Program-made: the position numbers and the translations under genes
Notes under the pieces: generated by a model
Database searches by the model: none
What the model was told of the DNA's origin: nothing
Seen by the model: the letters and a program-made list of their open reading frames with translations, nothing else
Part shown: positions 15,946-24,166 of the stretch, one piece after another
How positions within the stretch are numbered: position 1 is the stretch's first letter
Layout: every line of letters starts with the position of its first letter
Assembly (NCBI GenBank): GCA_005776885.1
Contig: SXOD01000043.1
Location: forward strand, 1-46,771
Direction: 5' to 3'
DNA: 46,771 nucleotides
Origin: Planctomycetia bacterium
GTDB taxonomy: Bacteria; Planctomycetota; Phycisphaerae; Phycisphaerales; SM1A02

Positions 15946-16341
15946 TCACGCTTCCATCTCCTCCAGCCTGGCCAACACATAGTTGACCGCGCCGCGGCGT
16001 TCCAGAAACTTCGCCAGCGTCTCCCACGCCTTCGGGTCCACAAACACGGACCCAAAGGGCTGAAAGAAATGCAGCGCCTGCGCCGACACGCCACCCAGCG
16101 GCCGGTACGACTCCAAGAAGACCATCGCGGGACCGGTCATGTGTCGGCGCACGATCTCGCGGCAGAGTCGATCCACCAGCGCGCGCTCCGGTTCCGTCGG
16201 GTCGGCGTGGTCGGGGTCGTCCATCGCGAAGGCGTGGCGAAAGGTCTCGCGCCACGATCGGCGCGGCGGTGCTTGGGGTGCTGGCGGTTCACGCGACTCG
16301 CCCGGCCCGGGCAGCCCGCCCGACTCAGACGGCGACGCCAT
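15946..16341 (-). CDS. Conserved small protein, unknown function
   Basis: 131 residues from the ATG at 16341, which overlaps the upstream gene's end by 17 bases. After a Pro-rich first 30 residues it contains ERALVDRLCREIVRRHM, GPAMVFLESYRPL and QALHFFQPFGSVFVDPKAWE, then ends in a helix. From memory, similar small proteins with a GPA-hLE-RPL-SQ-hHFF pattern occur in other planctomycetes; I know no function. It is probably translated together with the membrane protein upstream. Confidence 0.65.
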   Translation of the reverse strand: MASPSESGGLPGPGESREPPAPQAPPRRSWRETFRHAFAMDDPDHADPTEPERALVDRLCREIVRRHMTGPAMVFLESYRPLGGVSAQALHFFQPFGSVFVDPKAWETLAKFLERRGAVNYVLARLEEMEA

Positions 16342-16777
16342 CGGCTGCCCCCTGTGCGATCGCCGCGGTCCGAGCTGATTCCAGCAGTCGCTCCACGGCC
16401 TCGCGCTGTTCGCGCGCACGCGCGGCATCGGCGCTGAAGCTCACGACCAGTTCGCCACGACCAAGGAGCCGCGGACGGATCGTCGACGCGAGGAGTGCGC
16501 CGCGCGCGCCGACAATCGAACGCTTGACATCGACCCACGGCACTCTCACGCGGCGCAGCGGGAACTCGGCGGTCATGCCAGTCTCGTCGGCGGTGTACCT
16601 CGTGGGCAGGAAAAACGGGCTGAGGACGATGAAGAGCACGACCGCGGCGCCCGCGCCCCAGATCCAGTCCGCTTGCAGCGTGGCGATGAGCGCGGACATC
16701 GCGCCGACCACCGCGCAGGTGATGACGGTGGTTACCGGGCGGTCCCGCGCGGGATGGACGGTCCAGGTCATGGGCAT
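16325..16777 (-). CDS. Membrane protein with PH-like domain
   Basis: 150 residues. Two membrane helices (about residues 15-33 and 37-56) are followed by a strand-rich stretch with FLPTRYTADETGMTAEFPL and RVPWVDVKRSI, which resembles bacterial PH (bPH2/YdbT-like) domains that follow a membrane hairpin. Such proteins sit in the inner membrane with the PH fold in the cytoplasm. It overlaps the next gene by 17 bases. A G-rich stretch (GGGGAC repeats, 16776-16800) begins at its start codon. Confidence 0.6.
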   Translation of the reverse strand: MPMTWTVHPARDRPVTTVITCAVVGAMSALIATLQADWIWGAGAAVVLFIVLSPFFLPTRYTADETGMTAEFPLRRVRVPWVDVKRSIVGARGALLASTIRPRLLGRGELVVSFSADAARAREQREAVERLLESARTAAIAQGAADGVAV

Positions 16778-16825
16778 GGGGACGGGGACGGGGACGGGGC
16801 CTGGGACGGGAGGGCGATCGCTTCG

Positions 16826-17503
16826 TTATTGCGCGAGTGAACTGCTCGTCCGCGGCTGCGGCTTCTCGATGCACCTGCCGCACTTGGTGCAGGTGCGCAG
16901 CGACTCGTCGGACCAGAATGCCTCCATCTCCGCCGCGAAGTGCTTCACGATGTCCTTGCAGTGGAAGTGGCGGTCGTAGACCAAATGGCCACACCCTTCG
17001 CAGAAAAACATGCAGTGTTCCTTCTCGGTCTCTGGGCGACGGCGCTCGATCACCATGCCCAGCGTGTTGGGCCCGCGCTGCGGCGAGTGCGGCACGCCAC
17101 CGGGGATGAAGAACACCTCGCCCTCGCGCACGGGGCAGTCCTTGATCGTGCCGTCGGTGTCGCGAATGCGGACGAAGATGTCGCCCTTGAGCTGGAGGAA
17201 GAACTCCTCCGAATCGGTCATGTGAAAGTCGTTGCGCGCGTTTGGTCCCGCGATGAGCATTACGAAGAAGTCTTCGCCTGCATAGAGGTATTTGTTGCCC
17301 ACCGGCGGCTTGAAGTCCGCGCGGTTGGCGGCGACCCACGCCATGAGATTGTGTGCGGGCGCGACCGTCCCGTCGGCGGCCCACCCGGTGGCATCACCAA
17401 GTTCATTGAGCTTGAGCGCCATCGCGCCGCACTTGATCGGCATGGCGCTGGTGGCGGCGAATGGGGTGCCGCACGGATCGGCTGGCTCGGTGGCAGTGGT
17501 CAT
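16826..17503 (-). CDS. nbaC: 3-hydroxyanthranilate 3,4-dioxygenase
   Basis: 225 residues from the ATG at 17503; bacterial homologues are nearer 175, so translation may start further in, for example near Met54. The cupin iron ligands are His94, Glu100 (FHMTDSEE) and His139 (GGVPHSP). The C-terminus carries the second, rubredoxin-like metal site, Cys168/171 (CEGC) and Cys205/208 (CTKC). The enzyme opens the ring of 3-hydroxyanthranilate to 2-amino-3-carboxymuconate semialdehyde, the substrate of the decarboxylase encoded at 18258. It lies downstream of a toxin-antitoxin pair on the same strand. Confidence 0.92.
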   Translation of the reverse strand: MTTATEPADPCGTPFAATSAMPIKCGAMALKLNELGDATGWAADGTVAPAHNLMAWVAANRADFKPPVGNKYLYAGEDFFVMLIAGPNARNDFHMTDSEEFFLQLKGDIFVRIRDTDGTIKDCPVREGEVFFIPGGVPHSPQRGPNTLGMVIERRRPETEKEHCMFFCEGCGHLVYDRHFHCKDIVKHFAAEMEAFWSDESLRTCTKCGRCIEKPQPRTSSSLAQ

Positions 17504-17577
17504 GAGGTTGTTGTACCACCCGGACTCCTCGGAACCAACCCGATGGAAGTGAGGAACCCACAAGGCTCCCGCGGCGA

Positions 17578-17919
17578 TCACTCTTCGCCTTGAAGCAATG
17601 CGCGTAACTGCAATCCGAGGGCTGGTGCGTTTACCGTGGCCACCTCCCAGAGCAAATCGTAATCCACTCCGAAGTAGGCGTGGACCACGCGATGTCTCAT
17701 GGCGATGATCCGCCGCCACGGAATGTCAGCGAAACGCTCGGTGACCTCCGGAGGCAACTTGTTGGCCGCCTCGCCAAGAATCTCGACACTCCGCTCGAAC
17801 GCTCGGCGCAGAGTCTCATCCGACAGAAAGTCTTCCTTGGTGGTGTGTGTAGTCGACCGCTGGAGGTAGTCAACCTCATCCACCATGTGTCGGACAAGTT
17901 CACGCCACTCAAAGGACAT
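17578..17919 (-). CDS. hepT: HepT-like HEPN ribonuclease toxin
   Basis: 113 residues, normal for HepT (DUF86). The HEPN motif R-x4-H-x-Y is present as RHRVVHAY near residue 74, giving the RNase Arg and His and the Tyr that the partner can AMPylate. It overlaps the nucleotidyltransferase gene by 11 bases. In characterised HepT/MntA pairs HepT cuts RNA and MntA blocks it by attaching AMP groups. Here the pair sits inside the kynurenine island, between the dioxygenase and the decarboxylase. Confidence 0.87.
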   Translation of the reverse strand: MSFEWRELVRHMVDEVDYLQRSTTHTTKEDFLSDETLRRAFERSVEILGEAANKLPPEVTERFADIPWRRIIAMRHRVVHAYFGVDYDLLWEVATVNAPALGLQLRALLQGEE

Positions 17920-18244
17920 CGCGAGCCTCGGCGAGAATGTGTGGACGGAGGCGCGGACTCAGCCCGTCGGTCGTCACAACATCGACCGCGCGACCAAACG
18001 CTTCCTCAAGCAGGTCACAGAGCGCGAGCAGGCGATCCAGCCGCTTCTCCCCCTGAACGAATTCAACCAGTACATCAACATCGCTTGATGGAGTCGACAT
18101 ACCACGTGCCAACGAGCCGAACACTGCCAGGCGTCGAACACCCAGTGCCGACACATGGGTCGCCAGCGAGTCGATTCGCTCGCTGACCTCAGCAAGTGTC
18201 TTGACAGCAGCCTGCCTTGCCATTTCTGTGAGTGTACCCTTCAT
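17909..18244 (-). CDS. mntA: MntA-type minimal nucleotidyltransferase antitoxin
   Basis: 111 residues from the ATG at 18244, which has GGGGGAGG five bases upstream; an upstream in-frame start is not preferred. The GS-x10-D-x-D signature is intact (FGSLARGMSTPSSDVDVLV), with a further Asp in RAVDVVT. This is the AMP-transferring antitoxin of HepT. Its start and that of the decarboxylase are divergent and only 13 bases apart, so its ribosome site and promoter lie in the decarboxylase gene and vice versa. Confidence 0.87.
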   Translation of the reverse strand: MKGTLTEMARQAAVKTLAEVSERIDSLATHVSALGVRRLAVFGSLARGMSTPSSDVDVLVEFVQGEKRLDRLLALCDLLEEAFGRAVDVVTTDGLSPRLRPHILAEARDVL

Positions 18245-18257
18245 ACCATCCTCCCCC

Positions 18258-19250
18258 ATGATCGACCTGCATACGCACATCCTTCCGGAGCGGTGGCCGG
18301 ATATGGCCGCGCGCGCGGGCGGTGGCGACTGGGTGTCGATTGAGCATCACGCGCCCTGTTGTGCGCGGCTCATGCGCTCGGGCAAGAGTTTTCGCGAGGT
18401 GAGCAGCAACTGCTGGGATCCGGCGGCGCGACTCTCCGAGTGCGACGCGGCGGGCGTCTCGATGCAGGTGCTCTCCACGGTTCCCGTGATGTTTTCCTAC
18501 TGGGCGCGCGCCGACCATGCCCTGGACCTCTCGCGATTCCTCAACGACCACATCGCCGAGGTGGTGGGTGCGACCCCCGCGCGGTTCGCCGGGCTTGGCA
18601 CCGTGCCTCTGCAGGATGCTTCGCTGGCGTGCGCGGAACTGGAGCGATGCATGCGCAGCCTTGGACTTCGCGGCGTGCAGATCGGTACCAATGTGAATGG
18701 CCTGAACTTGGACGATTCATCGCTGGAGTCGTTCTGGTCCTGCGCGGCGTCGCTTGGCGCGGCGGTCTTTGTGCATCCCTGGGACATGGTGGGTGCCGCG
18801 CAGATGCCTCGCCACTGGATGCCGTGGCTGGTGGGGATGCCTTGCGAAGGGGCGCGCGCCGCGGTGAGCCTGCTGATGGGCGGCGTACTGGATCGACATC
18901 CAGCACTCCGCGTCTGCTTGGCTCACGGCGGAGGCTCGTTCCCGTTCACGATCGGCCGGGTACAGCGCGGCTTTGAGTGTCGACCCGACCTGTGCCAGAC
19001 CGCGTCCACCGTGCCACCCGTCGCCGCCGCGCGAAAGCTCTACTACGACTCTTTGGTCCACGATCCCGATGCGCTGGCGTTCCTCCTCAAGAAGGTGGGC
19101 GCTGATCGAGTGGCGTTGGGGACCGACTACCCGTTCCCGCTGGGCGAGGACTCGCCAGGAGAGACGATTCGGGCCACTCCCGGGCTCGACCCGGTAACGA
19201 TCGATCGCCTCCTGCGCGGCACGGCTCGCGAGTTTCTTGGGTTGGCGTGA
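18258..19250 (+). CDS. nbaD: 2-amino-3-carboxymuconate-6-semialdehyde decarboxylase (ACMSD)
   Basis: 330 residues from the ATG at 18258, chosen because MIDLHTHILPE is the family's start. Metal ligands are His4 and His6 (DLHTH), His173 (FVHPWD) and Asp290 (GTDYPFP); His223 (LAHGGG) is the catalytic His position. The enzyme removes CO2 from ACMS, diverting carbon from quinolinate and NAD toward complete oxidation. No clear ribosome site precedes the start. It begins the plus-strand arm of the island, followed after 27 bases by kynureninase. Confidence 0.92.
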   Translation: MIDLHTHILPERWPDMAARAGGGDWVSIEHHAPCCARLMRSGKSFREVSSNCWDPAARLSECDAAGVSMQVLSTVPVMFSYWARADHALDLSRFLNDHIAEVVGATPARFAGLGTVPLQDASLACAELERCMRSLGLRGVQIGTNVNGLNLDDSSLESFWSCAASLGAAVFVHPWDMVGAAQMPRHWMPWLVGMPCEGARAAVSLLMGGVLDRHPALRVCLAHGGGSFPFTIGRVQRGFECRPDLCQTASTVPPVAAARKLYYDSLVHDPDALAFLLKKVGADRVALGTDYPFPLGEDSPGETIRATPGLDPVTIDRLLRGTAREFLGLA

Positions 19251-19277
19251 AATCATTCGCCGTGGGATGATGCGGGC

Positions 19278-20606
19278 GTGACCACTGTCCCCACCAGCGC
19301 ACCCACACACTCGCCTTCCTGGATCGATCTCGCCGCGTGCGATTTCCAGGACTCGCGCGCGTGGGCGTGCGAGCTGGATGCGCGCGATCCGCTCGCGCCC
19401 TTCCGATCTCGCTTTTCCATTCCGCCCCACACCGACGGGAGTCCGTGCGTGTACCTGACCGGCAACTCGCTTGGCCTCAAGCCGCATGGCGTGCGTGAGA
19501 TCCTCCTCGAGAAGTTGGAGGACTGGGCGCAGCTGGGCGTGGAGGGCCACATGAAGGCTCGCAAGCCGTGGGTGGACTACCACCTTCGCATGCAACCGCT
19601 CCTGGCGCAATTGGTCGGCGCGCATGTCGACGAGGTCGTGGCGATGAACACGCTGACCCTCAACCTGCACCTCATGATGGTGTCGTTCTACCGGCCCGAG
19701 GGTCGTCGCACCAAGATCCTCATCGAGAAGGGCGCTTTCCCAAGCGATACCTACGCGGTGATGTCGCACCTGCGAACTCGCGGGCTGGACCCGGCCGAGC
19801 ACCTGGTGCAAGTCGCGCCACGCGATGGTGAACGGACGCTCCGCATGGACGATGTGGCCGCTCGCATTCGTGAGCTGGGCGACACACTCGCGCTGGTCTT
19901 GCTCCCCGGCGTCCACTACGCCACGGGCCAGGTGTTTGACATCGCGAGGATCACTCGCGAGGCGCACGCGGCCGGCGCCAGGTGCGGCTGGGACTTGGCG
20001 CATTCCATCGGCAACGCGCCGCTCCAGTTGCACGACTGGGGCCCGGACTTTGCCTGCTGGTGCAGCTACAAGTACTTGAATGGAGGCGCGGGCGCGGTCG
20101 CGGGCTGCTTTGTCCATCGTCGACACGCGGATGACCACAGCATCCCTCGATACCTCGGCTGGTGGGGCAATGCTCCGGGCAATCGATTCGAGATGCGTGA
20201 CGACTTCACCCCCACCCACGGCGCGGACGGCTGGCAGTTGAGCAACCCGCCGATCCTCAGCATGGCGCCGCTCCTGGTGAGCATTCCGATCTTCATCGAG
20301 GCGGGCCTGGACGCCCTTCGGCAGAAGAGCCTGGCTCTCAGCGGATACATGATGTGGCTGCTGGCGGAGCGAGCCACGCCGGGCGCGACGGTCGTCACGC
20401 CATCGTCCACGAGCGAGCGAGCGAGCCAAGTCTCGATCGCCTTCGCCCGGAACGCCCACGCGATTCACCGCGCGCTCCTCCACGACGGCTACATCGTCGA
20501 CTTCCGGGAACCCGACATCATCCGCGCAGCCTCCGCGCCGCTCTACGGTTCGTTCGAGGATGTGTGGCGATTTGTGGATCGGCTCGATGGGTTGGCGCGA
20601 CGATGA
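19278..20606 (+). CDS. kynU: Kynureninase
   Basis: 442 residues from a GTG start. The PLP-binding Lys is Lys265 in SYKYLNGG. Other family blocks are YLTGNSLGL, WVDYH, MNTLTLNLH, KGAFPSDTYA, GWDLAHSIGN and LGWWGN. The enzyme cleaves kynurenine or 3-hydroxykynurenine to (3-hydroxy)anthranilate and alanine. Its stop overlaps the KMO start by four bases (ATGA), indicating coupled translation. Length is normal for the family. Confidence 0.95.
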   Translation: MTTVPTSAPTHSPSWIDLAACDFQDSRAWACELDARDPLAPFRSRFSIPPHTDGSPCVYLTGNSLGLKPHGVREILLEKLEDWAQLGVEGHMKARKPWVDYHLRMQPLLAQLVGAHVDEVVAMNTLTLNLHLMMVSFYRPEGRRTKILIEKGAFPSDTYAVMSHLRTRGLDPAEHLVQVAPRDGERTLRMDDVAARIRELGDTLALVLLPGVHYATGQVFDIARITREAHAAGARCGWDLAHSIGNAPLQLHDWGPDFACWCSYKYLNGGAGAVAGCFVHRRHADDHSIPRYLGWWGNAPGNRFEMRDDFTPTHGADGWQLSNPPILSMAPLLVSIPIFIEAGLDALRQKSLALSGYMMWLLAERATPGATVVTPSSTSERASQVSIAFARNAHAIHRALLHDGYIVDFREPDIIRAASAPLYGSFEDVWRFVDRLDGLARR

Positions 20607-22018
20607 CGGGGGCGGACGCAATCGCTCCCGATCGCGACCCAGCCCACCGCGCCCGCGTGCTCATCGTGGGCGCGGGCCTCACGGGAAGCCTGCTCGCGTG
20701 CTTGCTCGGCGAAGCGGGATGGGAGGTGGAGTTGATTGAGCGACGCCCCGACCCGCGCATCGGCCCGCTCCAAGGCGGCCGCAGCATCAACCTGGCCATC
20801 AGCGCGCGCGGACTGCAGGCGTTGCGCCGCGCGGGGCTGGAAGATGCCGTCTTGGCGCAGGCCGTCCGCATGCCGGGCCGCATCATCCACGACCGCGCGG
20901 GGCACACGCAGTTCCAGCCGTACAGCGCGAATGGCACCAACGCCATCAACAGCATCAATCGCGCCGTGCTGAATCGCCTCTTGGTGGAGCGCGCGGCGGC
21001 GTGCGCGTCGGTGCGGCTCTCGTTTGACGAGCGATGCGTCGCGGTGGATGTCAATCGACCCAACGCCACCTTCCGGCACGAATCGACCGGTGCCACTCGC
21101 GATGTCGACGCGGACTTGGTGGTGGCCACCGACGGCGCATACTCCGTCATCCGGGACACGATGCAGAAGCGCGAGCAGTTCGAGTACTCGCAGGAGTGGC
21201 TCCACGCTGGGTTCAAGGAACTGACGATGATGCCGGCGGCGGCGGAAGGTGGCGCGCAGGCTGCGGGCCACGGTGCCCACGGCCACTGGCGCATGGACCC
21301 CAACGGCCTCCATATCTGGCCTCGTGGCGAGAGCATGATGATCGCGCTGGCCAACGCGGAGGGCTCATTCACATGCACGCTCTTCTGGCCGCACGAGGGG
21401 CCGCATTCGTTCAGCGCACTCGCGGGCGACGCGGCCATCCGCGCGCGCTTCGAGCGCGACTACCCCGACGCGCTCGCTCTCATTCCCGATGCGGTGGAAC
21501 AGTATCGAGCCAACCCGGTCGGCCACATGGTGACCATCAAGTGCGAGCCGTGGCATGTCAACGGCAAGGTGGCACTGCTTGGCGACGCGGCGCACGCCAT
21601 CGTGCCTTTCTTCGGGCAGGGTGCCAACTGCGGCTTCGAGGATTGCGAGGCGCTGGCCGACTCGCTGTTTGAGTGCGCCGGCGACTGGCACGCCGCGCTG
21701 GATCGATACCAGGAGCTGCGCAAGCGACACGCCGATGCGATCGCCGACCTGGCGCGGCAAAATTTCCACGAGATGGCGCACCACACGGCGACGCTTCGCT
21801 ACAAGGCCCGCAAGTGGATCGATCATGCCATGCACCGGATCATGCCGCGCATCTGGATCCCGCTCTACGAGATGATCTCGTTCACCACCATCCCCTACGA
21901 CGACGCCCGCGAACGAGCGGCGCGGCAGTGGCGGTGGCTTGGGTTTGGTGCCGGACTGCTGGCGGGCCTGGCTGGACTGGCGATCGCTGCGGCGTACCTG
22001 CTCTCGCGGCGAGGGTGA
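20603..22018 (+). CDS. kmo: Kynurenine 3-monooxygenase with C-terminal membrane anchor
   Basis: 471 residues from the ATG at 20603. FAD motifs are GAGLTG (23-28) and GDAAHAIVPFFGQGANCGFE. Family marks include GRSINLAISARG, HDRAGHTQFQPY and ATDGAYSVIR. The enzyme hydroxylates kynurenine with NADPH and O2. The last 30 residues form a hydrophobic helix (WLGFGAGLLAGLAGLAIAAA) and a basic tail, as in the membrane-bound mitochondrial enzyme, so it is probably attached to the inner membrane. Its stop faces the formamidase stop with eight bases between. Confidence 0.95.
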   Translation: MTGADAIAPDRDPAHRARVLIVGAGLTGSLLACLLGEAGWEVELIERRPDPRIGPLQGGRSINLAISARGLQALRRAGLEDAVLAQAVRMPGRIIHDRAGHTQFQPYSANGTNAINSINRAVLNRLLVERAAACASVRLSFDERCVAVDVNRPNATFRHESTGATRDVDADLVVATDGAYSVIRDTMQKREQFEYSQEWLHAGFKELTMMPAAAEGGAQAAGHGAHGHWRMDPNGLHIWPRGESMMIALANAEGSFTCTLFWPHEGPHSFSALAGDAAIRARFERDYPDALALIPDAVEQYRANPVGHMVTIKCEPWHVNGKVALLGDAAHAIVPFFGQGANCGFEDCEALADSLFECAGDWHAALDRYQELRKRHADAIADLARQNFHEMAHHTATLRYKARKWIDHAMHRIMPRIWIPLYEMISFTTIPYDDARERAARQWRWLGFGAGLLAGLAGLAIAAAYLLSRRG

Positions 22019-22026
22019 CGGTGGGG

Positions 22027-22692
22027 CTACAACCGTCGCAACACGGCGCGCACCGGACTCCCGTCGCTTCCCTCAAGCTTGAGCGGCAACGCGATCAGCT
22101 CCCATCGAGCACCGTCGGCGGTGGACTGAACGCCCTCCAGCCGCAAGCCCTCGATGATCGACACATCTCGCGCCAGGCACCGCGCGTGGGTGGGAAGCGA
22201 CTTGCTGTTGGCGTCATCCACGCTGGGCGCATCCACGCACACCAGCCGAACACCCGCGTCCGCCAGCGCATCGATCAACTCCGGAGCCAGCGAAGTGAAG
22301 TCGTCGTGCCAGACTTCCGGATCCGGGTAGGACGATGTCCGCAGGAGCACGCGCGGCGTCGCGGGTCGACCCCGCAGCAGGTCAAGTCCCGCGCGCCAGC
22401 CGTCGGGGCCGCGCGCTGCGGGTCGCGCCAGGTCCAGCACATCGCATGGGCCAACGTACAAGTCCAGCGGCTGCTGCTCGATCGTTCGCGCAGGCGGCTT
22501 GCCGTAGTGGCGAGGCGCATCGGCGTGTGAACCCAAGTGCACCGTCGCACGTGTGGTCCCCAAGGTGATGTTGTCGCCGCGCGCGGTGTCCAGAAGCACT
22601 TCTCTCGTGAATCCAGTGTCTCCCGGCCAGACCGCCAGCCGAGGCGAGATCAGTGGAGAGATGTCGACGAGGTGGCCTGGCGTCGCGTTCAC
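22027..22692 (-). CDS. kynB: Kynurenine formamidase
   Basis: 221 residues. The cyclase-family metal motif HLGSHADAP (52-60) and the blocks WPGDTGFTR, VLLRTSSYPDPE and VRLVCVDAPSVDDA fit bacterial KynB, which hydrolyses N-formylkynurenine to kynurenine and formate. It is last in the minus-strand arm; its start overlaps the RidA-family gene by four bases. It supplies the substrate of KMO and kynureninase encoded on the other strand. Confidence 0.93.
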   Translation of the reverse strand: MNATPGHLVDISPLISPRLAVWPGDTGFTREVLLDTARGDNITLGTTRATVHLGSHADAPRHYGKPPARTIEQQPLDLYVGPCDVLDLARPAARGPDGWRAGLDLLRGRPATPRVLLRTSSYPDPEVWHDDFTSLAPELIDALADAGVRLVCVDAPSVDDANSKSLPTHARCLARDVSIIEGLRLEGVQSTADGARWELIALPLKLEGSDGSPVRAVLRRL

Positions 22693-23165
22693 GGGCCAGT
22701 CCTCGTCTCCGTCCTGTCCACTGGCGCGTACACCACCAACTTCACTTCAACCGAGATGGGCGTGGGCAAGGCCTTGATCTCCAAGGTCGTGCGAGTCGGA
22801 TTTGGATTCCCCGGCCCCGCGAAGCACTCCGCCCACACTCGGTTGTAGGTGGCGAAGTCGCGCTTCATGTTGGTGAGGAACACGGTCGCGTCGACGACCT
22901 GGTCCCATCCAGCACCGGCGTCTTCGACCACCGCGCGGGCATTGGCGAAACAGCTGCGACACTGAAGTTCGATGTCCTCGGCGGTGACGCTTCCAGCGGC
23001 ATCCTGTGTGACGCCAGGAATCGAGGCGCTTCCACGAGCGCGCGGGCCCACGCCAGACAGGAAGATGAAATCGCCAGCGCGCCTGGCGTGCGGATACGCG
23101 CCAACCGGCTCTGGTGCCCGGCCTGAATGCAGCTCGTGGGAGGGCGTTTGCGAAAGATTCGCCAT
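22689..23165 (-). CDS. RidA-family protein, probable 2-aminomuconate deaminase
   Basis: 158 residues from the ATG at 23165, or 160 from the GTG at 23171. The RidA fold is evident from GDFIFLSGVGPRA, VVDATVFLTNMKRDFATYN and NPNPTRTTLEIKALP with its conserved Arg. Generic RidA proteins destroy reactive enamines, but the longer form found in ACMSD and AMSDH clusters deaminates 2-aminomuconate, which is the step otherwise missing here. The call rests on family and context. The start codon is inside a strong hairpin. Confidence 0.8.
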   Translation of the reverse strand: MANLSQTPSHELHSGRAPEPVGAYPHARRAGDFIFLSGVGPRARGSASIPGVTQDAAGSVTAEDIELQCRSCFANARAVVEDAGAGWDQVVDATVFLTNMKRDFATYNRVWAECFAGPGNPNPTRTTLEIKALPTPISVEVKLVVYAPVDRTETRTGP

Positions 23166-23197
23166 GGGCACCGAGCATATCGCTCGATGCCCATGGC
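23161..23197 (-). promoter_or_regulatory. Hairpin enclosing the RidA-family start codon
   Basis: GCCATGGGCA and TGCCCATGGC (perfect 10-bp arms) enclose CGAGC-N5-GCTCG with one mismatch, giving a stem of about 16 bp. On the minus-strand transcript the ATG of the RidA-family gene falls in the 3' arm and no Shine-Dalgarno sequence is visible. The structure begins 13 bases after the surface-protein stop. It may end that transcript or limit entry at the next start codon. Confidence 0.6.
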
Positions 23198-23209
23198 GCC
23201 CGATGTCTG

Positions 23210-23968
23210 TCAGTGCCGGCGGCGTCCGCCGCGCGCAGCCAAGCCGGCCAGGCTCAGCAGGGCCAAGGCCCCTGGCGCTGGGATGAAGGTCAGGTTGTCA
23301 AAGCCGAAGCCCCCGCCCGTGCCATCGTCCGTCATCTCGATCGCGAGATAGGCAATGGTGGCGGCGTCATTGCCACCGTCCAGCGAGAAGGTCCAGCTGC
23401 GGCCGTTGAGTGTCTCGCCGCCGACGCCCGCGTAGTTGGGACTGTCGATGGACTGGATGATCGACCCATCCGCCGCGTAGGCGGTGATCGTGTACTGCTC
23501 GCCGTGGTCCAGGTCATTGAGGCGACCGCCGACCTGCCAGACATTTCCCTCCATGGCGACGAGCAATCGACCCGTGGTCCGATTGAACCCGTTCTCCTTG
23601 TTGGCGCGGACAAACCAGTTCCCGCCATCGTGGCTGTAGTCGTTGTCCCAACTACTCGCCCCATCCTGGAACTGGGTTGAGTAGCTGGCGAGCGAATAGC
23701 CGCCCACCCCCGCTGTCTCGGAAGCACCGTCGTTGTAATCCTCAATGCGAAGATCCTGATCGCTGGTGAAGTCGTGGTTCGTGTCCCACCCGAGGCGGAA
23801 CGTGCACCCACCGGCCTCGTACATCGCGAAACGGCTCAGCACGGAATCGTCACCGTAGCCGAGATGGGCTGAATCCTCGAAATCGAAGAGGTACCCCGCG
23901 GACGCGGTCACGCTGGCTGCAAAGACTGGAAGCGCGGCGCCGATGGCACCACAATGGAACCTTTTCAC
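23210..23968 (-). CDS. Secreted protein with PEP-CTERM-like sorting tail
   Basis: 252 residues from a GTG start with AAGGAGG six bases upstream. A signal peptide ends near residue 24 (VTASA/GYLF). The C-terminus is the sorting signal: FIPAPGALALLSLAGLAA, then GGRRRH. The mature part is beta-rich with many Asp, Asn and Gly, and has the FDFED opening and GFGFDNLTF ending common in PEP-CTERM surface proteins. Its ligand is unknown. It lies between two catabolic genes of the kynurenine island on the same strand. Confidence 0.82.
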   Translation of the reverse strand: MKRFHCGAIGAALPVFAASVTASAGYLFDFEDSAHLGYGDDSVLSRFAMYEAGGCTFRLGWDTNHDFTSDQDLRIEDYNDGASETAGVGGYSLASYSTQFQDGASSWDNDYSHDGGNWFVRANKENGFNRTTGRLLVAMEGNVWQVGGRLNDLDHGEQYTITAYAADGSIIQSIDSPNYAGVGGETLNGRSWTFSLDGGNDAATIAYLAIEMTDDGTGGGFGFDNLTFIPAPGALALLSLAGLAARGGRRRH

Positions 23969-24166
23969 TCTCTCCTCCTTGCCCTATGAAAGGGACGGCA
24001 ATCTTGGAGTACTTCGATGTCCTGGCAACCGAAGGGAGCACCAGGTGGCGGGCAATGGGAAAGGGGATCCCGCCAATCACTACAGATAGCACTGATTTCC
24101 CGTGAGGGAAGGGATACGCACGAAAAGACCGTGATTTTCCCCGGGCCAGCGAACACCCATCGATAG

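Noticed and set aside
16776-16812. G-rich GGGGAC tract as a G-quadruplex element
   Set aside because: Four G-runs exist, but the tract overlaps a start codon region in a very GC-rich genome, and nothing else supports a function.
18717-20621. Long minus-strand open frame (634 codons) opposite ACMSD and kynureninase
   Set aside because: It is antisense to two clear enzyme genes and has a low-complexity, Arg/His-rich translation typical of GC-rich shadow frames.
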